Below are positions 1 to 9,896 of a stretch of DNA of 36,890 nt, piece after piece (position 1 is the first letter of the stretch; each line of letters starts with the position of its first letter). The position numbers were made by a program, and so were the translations under genes. The stretch comes from Plantago elongata (taxonomy: Eukaryota; Streptophyta; Magnoliopsida; Lamiales; Plantaginaceae), in assembly GCA_036897095.1 (NCBI GenBank), contig JAYMSP010001052.1:1-36890 (forward strand). Reading direction: 5' to 3'. A model generated the notes under the pieces. It was given only the letters and a program-made list of their open reading frames with translations, had not been told where the DNA came from and made no database searches.

Positions 1-259
1 TATTTATATAAGATTGGTTTATATGAATTTTTCTTGGTAAGATGAATCCAAATATGTGCTCAAAATATTTTCCAGGGTCTTACATTATATACGATTTAAT
101 AAAAAGTATTACATACCAAAATTAATAGTTACTTCTAAATTAATATTTTCTTTTTAATTTATTTTTATTCATGAAACTGAACAAAATTCAAAGAAGAATG
201 CCACATAAAATTTTGCCAATGTGACATGTATCTTTGTTAAAAACGCACCACTTTTATTT

Positions 260-311
<52 letters not shown>

Positions 312-640
312 ATAAACGATCTAACTTTTCACTTTTGAGCATTACAATTACAATTTATATCGTTTTTATATTTTTATAATAAATAATAAACAATCTTAAT
401 TAAAAATGTGTGTGGACCCTACAACTTTTACTACTTCATATACACAAATTTGTGAAAATTCATATTCTTGTGAGAGTTGTGTAATATGTATACTAAATGC
501 GAGGCGCTGTGTGTAAATTTTAAATTTTTATGTATTTATAAATTGTGTATTATTGTACATAAATTTTACGACCTAGTCGTTTTATTTACGAGTCTCAAAA
601 CTTTCCGGCATTTTCCGCCATCCAACTACTACAAGGGGTA
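1..640. other. Gene-free AT-rich upstream region
   Basis: No coding stretch was found on either strand. The region is AT-rich and contains a compound microsatellite at 261-309. It ends at the promoter elements of the ribosomal protein gene that follows. Nothing else can be supported. Confidence 0.6.
261..309. repeat. Compound (AT)n(AG)n microsatellite
   Basis: A run of AT dinucleotides (about 261-279) passes directly into a run of AG dinucleotides (about 279-309). It is an ordinary plant compound microsatellite and probably varies in length. Confidence 0.95.
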
Positions 641-642
641 TT

Positions 643-750
643 AAGGCCCATATGAGATCCCACGCTCATAGCCCAACAAGAGTGTGAATTTCACAAATTG
701 GGCGGAATAAAGAAGCCAGTCCATTAGAAGACAGGTCAACTAGGGTTTTT
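643..750 (+). promoter_or_regulatory. RPL38 promoter elements: site II motifs and telo-box
   Basis: Three site II-type elements (TGGGCY or its complement) lie at 644-650 (AGGCCCA), 670-676 (AGCCCAA) and 698-704 (TTGGGCG, a looser match). They are followed by a telo-box in reverse orientation, TAGGGTTTT, at 741-749. In plants this pair is the known signature of ribosomal protein and other growth-linked promoters, where TCP factors bind site II. The cluster lies 100-200 bases before the RPL38 ATG, as expected. The motifs are seen directly; their activity is inferred. Confidence 0.7.
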
Positions 751-844
751 ATCTTAAATACAGTTTATTCGAGCAACACAAAACCACAGTGAAAACCGGA
801 CCTTGGGCAGCTGCACATCTACAGTCGCCAGCCACCGTGACAAG

Positions 845-2056
845 ATGGTTCGTTATTCTCTTCTTCTGCCCAACTTTTCCCCGTCAAATCCCCTATTTTG
901 TTAACTCGTGTTATTACTGATTAATGCTGAATCATCAATTCTGTAGAATCGCTGCAACGAAGCATTTCAGATTTGCTCCATTTCTAGCTTTCTAATTTTG
1001 TTTGTTATTCGATGAGAAACTATGTTTTGATTGATAGATTCAGTGATTGTAGGATAATATAGTTCTTAATTTTATAATTACGCAGCTGAAAATGGTTAAA
1101 CTTGTTTTAAGATGTGGATGGTAGTATTAATTAGGAATATGATTCCGATTTTTTTTTTTTTTAATGTGGATTCGGTTAATTCGACTTATTTTAGGTCCAT
1201 GAGTATTCGTATTTTGCAATGCTATTGGATTTCGCTTATAAATGTAGAGTCTTGGTACTAAAGCTTCAAACTTTATCGACTTGCTTGTGTTTGTGTGATT
1301 GACAGATGTTATGTATGGTCTGCAAATAACTTGAATTGAATTATAGTTAATTTCATTTAGATGTATCATCGTGTACCTAATTCGATAAAACTAGTCTGGC
1401 AGATTTAACAATACAAATGTGCAAGCATGGCATTTTCACCTATGAAAATTGAATTGATATAAATAATGTAATACTAGCATAATAAGCTGTGCGTATTTGT
1501 TGTATATGATGTTGTAGTTACTATTGGTGAGACATTTTGGATGTAATATGTGGAATTGTTTTGTATGTGTTGCTAAGACCTTGTGTGTTTGTCGTTTGCA
1601 GCCTAAGCAAATTCACGAGATCAAGGATTTCCTCCTGACTGCAAGAAGGAAGGACGCCCGCTCCGTGAAGATCAAGAGAAGCAAGGATGTTGTCAAGTTC
1701 AAGGTTCGTTGCTCCAAGTACCTGTACACACTTTGTGTGTTTGATACAGAGAAGGCCGACAAGTTGAAGCAATCGCTTCCACCGGGTATGTTATTTATTC
1801 CTCAATTGAAACTATCATCACATCTCCACAACAATTCAAGTAACTGGCATTTCGAAGCAAATTAATTGCTGTTGAATGTAATATACTCTTGCTGACAAGC
1901 TCAGGGAAATACTGTTGATCATAGTTTTAGTCTATAACTTGATTTACAGTCCCTGTCCTATGATTTTGTTCGAGCATCATCTACATTGGTTCAAAATTTG
2001 AATTAATGGTTCTATTATTGTTTTATTTTGTAGGTTTGAGCGTCCAGGACCTGTAG
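845..2056 (+). CDS. RPL38: 60S ribosomal protein L38 (eL38), three exons
   Basis: The gene encodes eL38, a small protein of the large cytosolic ribosomal subunit. Coding exons are 845-847, 1602-1785 and 2034-2056, joined across GT-AG introns, giving 69 residues, the usual length of the family. Exon 1 is only the start codon: ATG is followed directly by the GT donor at 848-849. Exon 2 opens with [19 protein letters not shown] and carries nearly the whole basic protein. Exon 3 adds the end GLSVQDL. The match is full length with no breaks. A site II/telo-box promoter lies just upstream, as is usual for plant ribosomal protein genes. The first intron is long (754 bases) and lies immediately after the start codon, a position where plant introns often raise expression. 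A gene finder requiring a longer first exon would miss the true start. Confidence 0.97.
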
Positions 2057-3500
2057 AGGGTGATGGAAGAGATTTTGAACATGTTTTTGCCATTAGGGGT
2101 CTGATAGAGAAATTTAATGAAACTCTTGTTTACTTCACTCACTGCTGTATGCGCTACCTGAATTTTGATTCTTATTTATGCTTTAGTAACATGTAAACCT
2201 CTTTGGGTTGAGTTCTGAATTCCTTTGCACTTACTGTCTCATCTTCCTCCGGGTTTTGATTGAGAAAGCTATGACAGTAAAGATAATTGGTGTCAGCTAC
2301 CAGGACCAAATATCGTTTAATTGATGAAATCTTTCTTAACATTCTTCATTTGATGATTGTTGTTTTGTTTCTGACAAACAATTGTGCCTTTCACAGATAC
2401 TCAACACGCGATGAGTAATTGTAGTAAAATATTGTTGAAGTGCTGTTCAGTTTTTCAGATATGAAAAACAAATCTGATCTAATTTTGCATCATTTGTTGG
2501 GTTACTGGGTTATTATACTCACCAGGTTTCAAACATAGGTTGATTTCTTATTTTGTCTAAGATGTTCTAAGCTTGTGTATGTTCCTGGAATATCCTGTAA
2601 AGATGCCTCATTTATCTTGTTAAACAAGTATTCTATTTGACTTTTCATATTTTTCATCCCGTACCTAACATTACTGAAAAATTAGGGTACAATTTGAATG
2701 GGGAACACTTAAATTTTTAGAATAAAAAAATACAATTTAAATTGAATTTTTTTCAATTCCAAACGTGTCTCAAATAGTCAACTTAATGTCCTCCTAATGA
2801 CGAAGATTAACTTGACCCATAAGAATTAATAAGCATTAAATAAAATCTTAAATCAGAATTCTTTTTCAACTTTAACTGATTACCTCTTGAAATCTAAGCA
2901 GATATATACAACTTTTTTGAATGAAGGGTTTTTATACCAGAGGATCATAATTATATCAAGAGTCGCTATCGAACTTGCACAGTTGCACACCTTTCCTCCA
3001 GAGGCTCCAGAATTCGTGTTCTCGTGCACGTAATTTGTAATTGGTCCCACGCAGCCTTAAATTAATTCACCAGAATAATCGTTTGTGCGCCATGTACAAA
3101 ATTTCAAATTGCAAGCAAGATGAGTAGATAAGTCATAATTCCAATCATGAATGTTTTGTTATAGGTAGGATAAACACAACAATACTTCTTCGTACTGCCA
3201 ATTTACCACCATAAACTGACCGATCATACAGTATAAATTACTCAAATATTCCCTTCAATTTAAAATTTGTTTAGTTATATTCCTATCAGTTCATTTTAAA
3301 TATACTTATTTATATTTTACAATTGAGATTCAGTTTGATAGAACATATCCAAAATTATGGATACACGGGACTAGAGAGTACAGATTAGTGAGTCATATCT
3401 ATAGCTAAAGTTGCCACGTTTTTGTTGTTCTAGCAAACTCGAATGAATCCAATCCAACAACCTCTTCCTACTACATATAAAATCAACACGAGTCACTCTG
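2057..3500. other. RPL38 3' region and gap before the LCAT3 gene
   Basis: The first few hundred bases are probably RPL38 3' UTR and terminator region; no single poly(A) site can be assigned. The rest is AT-rich with no ORF that looks coding. The last part, 3440-3582, is the likely promoter and 5' UTR of the downstream lipase gene, with a weak TATA-like stretch (acatataaaatc) near 3473-3484. Confidence 0.5.
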
Positions 3501-3582
3501 TCCCATTTCGATTCCCAACTACCATCAACTGCAAAAATCCCACACTAAACCCGAATACTCTTTGTCGGGTCATCTTCCAACA

Positions 3583-6500
3583 ATGCTGAGTGACTTTTGC
3601 TGCTGCTGGAACACTTCCTGGACCTCCGACCCGGATGACGTGGCTGATCGCGACCCGGTTGTGTTGGTTTCTGGTATCGCCGGTTCAATTCTTAATTCCA
3701 AGAAGAAGAACTTTCCTTTGCAGACCCGGGTTTGGGTTCGGATCCTCTTGGCCGACTTGGAGTTCAGGCAGAAGGTTTGGTCTGTTTACAACCCGGATAC
3801 AGGTTTCCATTTTTCAGCTTTATTTCCATTTTCTTGCTTTGTTTTCTGGAAAAATTTTGATTTTTTTTACTGTTTTTGCAGGGTATACGGAGTCATTGGA
3901 TGATACTACTGAGATTGTAGTGCCTAAAGATGATTATGGCCTTTATGCCATTGATATTTTGGACCCTTCTTTTGTAAGACCCGCTTTTCTATTTTATTTC
4001 CTGTTGCTGATCCTTTCCTTGACAGTTGATTATTTGCTTCAGTTTCTTTACTTTTTTGGCCATTTTGAGTGATTTTAGCTTTGCTGCTCAGTTGATTTTC
4101 GGGTTCTTACTGTTTTCATAGCTTGAGTAAGTCTTCAGGAGACGGTGTAGAAGAAAGATGAAAAACTGATAAATATTAGTACAAGTATTTTACCGAGAAC
4201 CTAGAGTTCAATTAAGACCACCGATGTTCACAAATGGGCGTTTTACGTAAGAAGATCAGTTCTTCTCTTAAAGGGTTATTTATAAAGCAAGTACGTAACG
4301 GTAGACGGTCTTCCACAACACTTTATGCTTCTCTATGAAGAAATTAGACTGCAAAGTGTATGGCTCCGGGCTACTTAGTTCTAGTGGGGTATACTCCAAT
4401 TGTGGTTCGAATGCTCAGGTGGATGTTAAGTTACTAAAACCTTATGTTAAACAGCAGATAGAGACTAGAAGCCTGCTTAGTGATATGTAAAATTTTAAGG
4501 TTCCCCCAAATATGCTGTAGAATGTGTATGCTGAGCTGGTGATTTTCTTTTATATTCCACTTGGGGTGATTTATAGATCAATCAAACCAGCTTAATTCCA
4601 GATACATTAATGGTATACTTGATTTAACTGTAAAGAGTTATGTTTGTATTATACCTTGGTTTAGAATGAGCGTCTTATAATTCCCCTGCCAGACAAGCTA
4701 TTCCTTAATGCTTTTATCTTGATATTGCAGTTGGTAAAGTGTCTGCATGTGACCGATGTCTACCATTTTCATGATATGATTGAAATGCTTGTTAAATCTG
4801 GGTATAAGAAAGGGACAACATTGTTCGGTTATGGTTATGATTTTCGGCAGAGTAATAGGTAAGGTGTTTATCTTGTGATATTTTGTTCGTGGATTATCTT
4901 TAGCTTAGTTGCTCGTTGAAAACTATCTCATGGCATGTTCTTAATTTTGTATTATTGCAGGATTGGCAAGTTAATGGATGGCCTGAAAGAGAGATTGGAG
5001 ACAGCGTATAAAGCTTCAGGGGGGAGGAAAGTTAACATAATTTCACATTCTATGGGCGGATTGCTGGTTTCTTGTTTTATATCTCTTAATGGAGATGTAA
5101 GTTGATCTATCTATGTTTGTTCCTTTTTATTCATGAAATCCTCCGCTCCCGTGATTATTTTGGTCTGTTTTAAGATATACATGGTCAATTCCTGTATAAG
5201 GACATCAAGTAGCTTTAAAGGCAGTTGTTGATTCATTATCATGAAGTTTGTCGTCAGTATTCACTTTATCCAAGTTATTGTTGATATCTCACTTTTCATT
5301 TGCCTTTATGACTTGAAATTTCCGTACAGCTTGTTTTATTGGTTATGAACTTCCACACATCCCTTTTATTACACTAATTTACACATTCAATTTGTAACTG
5401 TTTATGAAGTTGAGATGTGTTGAATCAGAATGTGCAAAGTAAACAGTTCATATTGTTCCACACATCCCTTTTATTACACTAATTTACCGTTTTTATTACT
5501 CACTGACCCAAGCCTTTTATTTTCTCCTTTAGCAATGATTTTATTCAACTTATTGGACCTTTAATATACTGGGAAAGCAAGATTTTCATGTCATTATATT
5601 CATGCATTTAGAAGGCTTCATTAATTTACACATTGATGGATGATATTGTAACTTCATTATGTCCTGGAAGGAGATGTAATGGTGATTTTAAATCATTCTG
5701 CAGATTTTCTCCAAATATGTGAATAAATGGATTACTATCGCCACTCCCTTCCAAGGTACTCTTTCATAACCACTTTTCTGCAAATCCACCATGAATTTCT
5801 TATATTTAAATAAGTAAATAACTGTTATAGAACTTAATGATTTGAACTAAGCAACAACCTAGAGTTTGTTGTAGTCTCATCGTAGCACAGTTAACTGGCC
5901 CGTGCTCTTAAGGTGTGAAGAGTGCAATAATCTTATTAAAAACAACAACAAAGAGCAGCATTTTTGTTCCACATACACTCATTATTTCTGTTTTTTATAT
6001 ACATAATTATATTAACTAACACGTGAGGCACCAATGCCACAAACTATCAGTGAGTTATGCTTACTACTCTACTAGACATTTGATCTGTTTTTGCTCTGTT
6101 CCTGGTTAGTGTGCTAAATTACCACTAATGGCTACTCTGAACAGGTGCACCGGGATGCATCAATGACTCTTTGCTTACGGGAATGCAGTTTGTTGAAGGG
6201 TTTGAAAGCTACTTTTTTGTAAAAAGATGGTCTATGCATCAATTGGTAATTAACCACTTTCTAGTAAATTTGTTTTTCGATTATAGCTGCCAATGTTTAT
6301 ATTCTTGATTTGATGAAGAGCCACCATGTTTTCTTTTTCAATCTTTTTCATATTGAAAATACATTTTTCCTGCTATTAGACTCACTTCACATTATATGCC
6401 AGTCCGAGTACAAAAGCTGGCTTCGAAGTTATTAATACCAGCTAAAGTTTGGAAGCACCACTGTCTGTCATTAATACCTGCTTACTACAAGAGAATCGGT

Positions 6501-8298
6501 GATTTCAGTACCATTTCAATATGTGGAATTTAATTTACTACTAGAATATGATATGTTGCTGATTACTTATTCAAGGAACATAGTGGCTTTCTCATTCTAT
6601 GTTTCAGTATCCGTGCATTTTTCTACAAAACTACGTCTGTTCATGCAAAAGGAAGGAATTTTAAGCTGGTGTTATATATTGCATCTTGAAAAGGCTGTAT
6701 CATAGTATTATCTTACTGTGGCAATTCTTTTATATACTTGCGCTACATTATATAATTCCAGATATCTTCGTGCTGATTGTGATATGCTTTGGTTGTCACT
6801 CACTTCACTAGCTGATGTGTTATTAGGTGGTAGAATGTCCGTCTGTCTATGAGATGTTGCCGAACCCTAATTTCAAGTGGAAAAAAGAACCTGAGATTCA
6901 AGTGTGGAAAAGAAAAACTAAGGACGACAAAAGTTCAGTTGAGTTGGAATCCTACGGCTGCAACGAATGTGTGACTGTTTTCAGTGAAGCATTAAAAAAT
7001 AACGAGGTACTTGCTGCTTACCCTTTCTTTATCAAATCTAACCATTTTAGCTTCTGTTTTTTGTCTTCTTAAGCTAATGACTGTTGTAGTTTCATGTTAG
7101 ATCAGCAATCGATAACATTGCCGTCGTCTATTACACTCAACTTATAACGATATAATGCATTGCTTGCTTGCGTAATCTTTTCAACGTAAATCTATTTCTA
7201 ATCCACGTCTGTTATTAGTCATTGTCTTGCTCCATATTTTAGGCAGCCTCAGTCATCAACTTTTTGTAGATTCATGTAGGAAATCTATTTGTTTGTTATG
7301 CAGCTAAACTACAATGGCAAATCGGTGTCTCTTCCTTTCAACCATGCGATCTATGACTGGGCTGCTGGAACTCGAGAAGTTATAAATAAAACCCAACTCC
7401 CCAAGGGCGTTTCTTTCTACAACATATATGGAACATCATTTGACACTCCTTTTGATGTTTGGTGAGTAGCTAAAGCAATGTCTCGTTTTCAGTATGCACG
7501 CATTTGAATTTGATTGGACTCACGCAACTCGTTGGGAGGCACGTATTACAATTTGATATGATGATATGGGGTCTCAAAATGAGATGTCTGAATGAATTGG
7601 GAGAGAGCTTGCTGTGTTATAACTACAAAATGTTTAACATGATCTTACAGCAGCTTTTCTGAAATTTGAGATTTTTACTGAATTTCTCCTGTTGCAGCTA
7701 TGGCACTGAATCTTCTCCCATCGACGAGCCATCTGAGATATGCCATACACTGGTAATCAACTAAATTAACCAAATTACATTACAAACCTTATTCTTGAAT
7801 TCCCGTGTGGTTGGTATTTTCAAAGTCTTACTTTTTCATGAAAGACAATTAACTTGATAATTTTGCGAAAATTGTTGTGGCAGCATCACCTTACTTACTA
7901 TATGTCCTTTAATTTGTTACAGCCTGAATACTCATACGTAGATGGTGATGGGACTGTACCCTCTGAATCTGCAATGGTAAAATCATATCTCCTGCAGACT
8001 CCAATCCTTCTCATTTATAAATTTCTGCCACTTCAGAACTCGAATAATTATTTTACACTCTCACAAACCCCTGGTAGTGATCTTCGTTGTCAATCTTCGC
8101 ATGCAGGCGGATAATTTTGACGCAGTGGAACGAGTAGGAGTGAGTGGAAGTCACAGGGGGCTGTTGAAAGACAGCAATGTGTTTGAGCTCATAATAAACT
8201 GGCTGGAAGTTCCCGAAAAGAGCAAGGTGCAACATCATCATGTTTCCAAGAAGAAGACCTCAAAAGTTGTGGATGCATATTCAATCAGACCTGTGTAA
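3583..8298 (+). CDS. LCAT3: Phospholipase A1 LCAT3-like (LCAT-family acyl hydrolase), 11 exons
   Basis: This is an alpha/beta-hydrolase of the lecithin:cholesterol acyltransferase family. It matches Arabidopsis LCAT3, described as a phospholipase A1 acting on phosphatidylcholine, almost end to end. Coding exons: 3583-3802, 3882-3973, 4731-4858, 4961-5096, 5704-5755, 6145-6245, 6827-7006, 7304-7461, 7698-7752, 7923-7976 and 8107-8298. All junctions are GT-AG and the sum is 455 residues; LCAT3 is about 447. The oxyanion region GIAGS is near residues 31-35. The nucleophile is Ser177 in SHSMGG. The acid is in VDGDGTVP (Asp383 or Asp381) and His408 lies in SGSHRG. No signal peptide is evident, which fits a cytosolic or membrane-surface enzyme rather than secreted LCAT. 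The start was chosen because it is the first in-frame ATG and gives the short Cys-rich N-terminus (FCCCW) that LCAT3 also has. The C-terminal tail is basic and His/Lys-rich. The gene appears intact. Confidence 0.95.
5351..5486 (+). repeat. 31-bp direct repeat inside LCAT3 intron 4
   Basis: The same stretch of about 31 bases (starting ttccacacatcccttttatt) occurs at 5351-5381 and again at 5456-5486, offset by 105 bases. It lies inside the long intron between exons 4 and 5. It is probably a local duplication with no visible coding role. Confidence 0.8.
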
Positions 8299-9009
8299 AA
8301 TGACACATCCACCGTCGACCCTGGCATATGTAGTAATGTAGAACAAAGTCGTCATCCCTGATTATGAATGCACGTTACACTAGAAACCTTCATGATGTAT
8401 GGTGAGCTTACAAGCATATTCAGTAAGAAATGTTGTATTTTATCATCTGCTACTTGTAATCCTTGTTCGACCAATTTACGGATATAAATTAAAAGACTGT
8501 TCCTAATCAAATTAATACACAGTTTTCTACAACACAATTCTGCACTTTTCCAATTCCACTAACACTTCTAGGGCGAATCCTAATGAACGTAGTTCTCCTG
8601 GAGAAGGGGGTACATCGGATTCGGTTTCTTAGTAGAAATAGTTCTCCGGGACACCTGGAGTACTATTCTCCTACTACAACACAAACTCTGTTTACAAGTC
8701 CACAATTCTAGGCTAAGCTAGCAATGAAAGTAACAACTAGAAAGCTACCAAATAAAAATTGCATAGCAAGGTTGCTCTCATACTGTTGTAGTGCTCTATA
8801 GGCTCAGAAGTCGGAACACAACAAATTGCCATCTTTCTGTTCTTGATACTTTTCCAGAATTTCAATATAAAGAACAGATGAAAACACAGGCCATCGTTAT
8901 ATACACTTAGCTATGATTATCACGAACAAGCTAACAATCACATAAATAAAAATTCAATATAAACTACAGAGAAAAAACTTACAAAGAAAGATGTGGGAGG
9001 TTAACATTG
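8299..9009. other. LCAT3 3' flank, no gene seen
   Basis: The first 200 bases or so are the probable LCAT3 3' UTR. No coding sequence is recognisable in the remainder. A short hairpin-forming segment lies at 8637-8667. On the minus strand the region is downstream of the release factor pseudogene, but I could not align it to the C-terminal part of that protein. Confidence 0.5.
8637..8667. other. Short perfect-looking hairpin (11-bp arms)
   Basis: AATAGTTCTCC at the left is mirrored by GGAGTACTATT at the right with a loop of about 9 bases, leaving one T-T mismatch in the stem. A second palindrome, TTCTCCTGGAGAA, lies nearby at about 8593-8605. It could be a remnant of an inverted-repeat element; no function is proposed. 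Confidence 0.5.
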
Positions 9010-9150
9010 AGCAATGAACTGCAACTTAGGTTGGTATATGAGTAATAAGCGCAGCAGATATTCAATTTTATTGACAAAAAAGCCACCTTTTCCTCCTGCT
9101 CTAGAGGTACCAATATCCAAGTCTTCTTCAGAGATATCGACATCAACGTC

Positions 9151-9228
9151 TTGTTTGGTTTAGAACTAGAATTGAGACAATTCAATTCCAGTTGAGTTTT
9201 AGTCTCAATTCCAGTTCTAATCCAAACA
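9151..9228. mobile_element. 78-bp MITE with 26-bp terminal inverted repeats and GTC target duplication
   Basis: The arms at 9153-9178 and 9202-9227 are inverted copies differing at 2 of 26 positions; they begin GTTTGG and end CCAAAC. The element is flanked by a 3-bp direct repeat GTC at 9148-9150 and 9229-9231. Removing the element plus one GTC rejoins the surrounding release factor reading frame (minus strand HMDVDVDISEED), which independently marks the insertion limits. A 3-bp duplication and TTGTTTGG-type ends suggest the PIF/Harbinger (Tourist-like) class, although the target is not the usual TWA. It is too small to encode anything. Confidence 0.82.
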
Positions 9229-9337
9229 GTCCATATGTGATTCCTCAGAAAGTAGAGGCATGACTTCAACTCCAGTGAAGCTAGTCTGCATCAAATCATT
9301 TCCAGAACAGAAAACACCATTGAAGTCAGCATAGACT

Positions 9338-9364
9338 ATTATGTTTGTGTGTGTGAGAGAGAGA
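9338..9364. repeat. Short (GT)n(GA)n repeat
   Basis: A tgtgtgtgtg run followed by gagagaga lies inside the former intron of the release factor pseudogene. It is a simple sequence repeat with no other signal. Confidence 0.8.
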
Positions 9365-9896
9365 CCTGTGAAATGCGCAGGTTATCTGACAAGGACCTTC
9401 TGAGTTTAAAGGGGACTGGCGAACAATACGTTGAGTTCCTTTCTCACCAGACAAGTAACCGTATGCATACTTGCCTTCAATTTCAATAGTAGCCGACTTG
9501 ATCCCAGCCTCTTCTCCAATGGACTTCTCTACCACTTTAGTCTTGTACTGCTGCTCCCCCACCTCACATACATTCTGAGGAGCATGTCAGCCCAAGTCTG
9601 AGTTAAAAAACAAAAAAAAAAAAAAAGAAATGAAATTTGAACAAAACTTTTGAAGGTATTCGAGGACATTATTCCAAGAATGCAGAACCACTCAGCAACA
9701 GTAGCATTGAGCCGGTACTAAACCAGAAACATAAGTACCGCCAGAAACATATTGGAAAAATTGGAGTAATAACTTGATTTATTAATATGCAATTATAGAA
9801 GTTGAATACAAAAGTATAGCTAGTCAAACTGATCAACGCAACATGCAATCCAATATAGGTTACAAAAAAGTCTCCAATAACTTAATAAACATCCGA

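Larger units (their letters stand above)
9010..9597 (-). pseudogene. Broken copy of organellar peptide chain release factor 2 (PrfB-like)
   Basis: On the minus strand two former exons match bacterial-type RF2 of plant organelles (PrfB, the family of HCF109). Exon A (9597 to about 9386) reads [14 protein letters not shown], then [20 protein letters not shown] and [13 protein letters not shown]. Exon B (9285 down to about 9010) reads TSFTGVEVMPLLSEES, SEEDLDI, RAGGKGG and NKIE, then THIPT and VAVHC. Damage is clear. One G is missing in the run after RWG (9555-9559), shifting the frame. The expected donor GT after exon A reads AT (9384-9385). The catalytic GGQ motif has lost its Gln (GGFF, near 9076-9087). 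A further frameshift and an in-frame stop follow NKIE. A 78-bp MITE sits inside exon B. The N-terminal and C-terminal thirds are not seen. Because intron sequence is retained, it arose from a genomic copy, not from reverse-transcribed mRNA. Confidence 0.88.

Noticed and set aside
1127..1369. 80-codon ORF on the minus strand in RPL38 intron 1
   Set aside because: It lies within the intron, its composition follows AT-rich sequence with a Lys run from a poly(T) tract, and no family is recognisable.
3562..3582. Possible upstream start for the LCAT3 gene
   Set aside because: The upstream in-frame triplet at 3562 is TTG, not ATG. Plant nuclear genes start at ATG, and 3583 gives a family-like N-terminus.
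4130..4330. Possible MITE in LCAT3 intron 2 (gagacggtgtagaag ... gtagacggtcttccacaac)
   Set aside because: The ends share short words but do not form convincing inverted repeats, and no target duplication was found.
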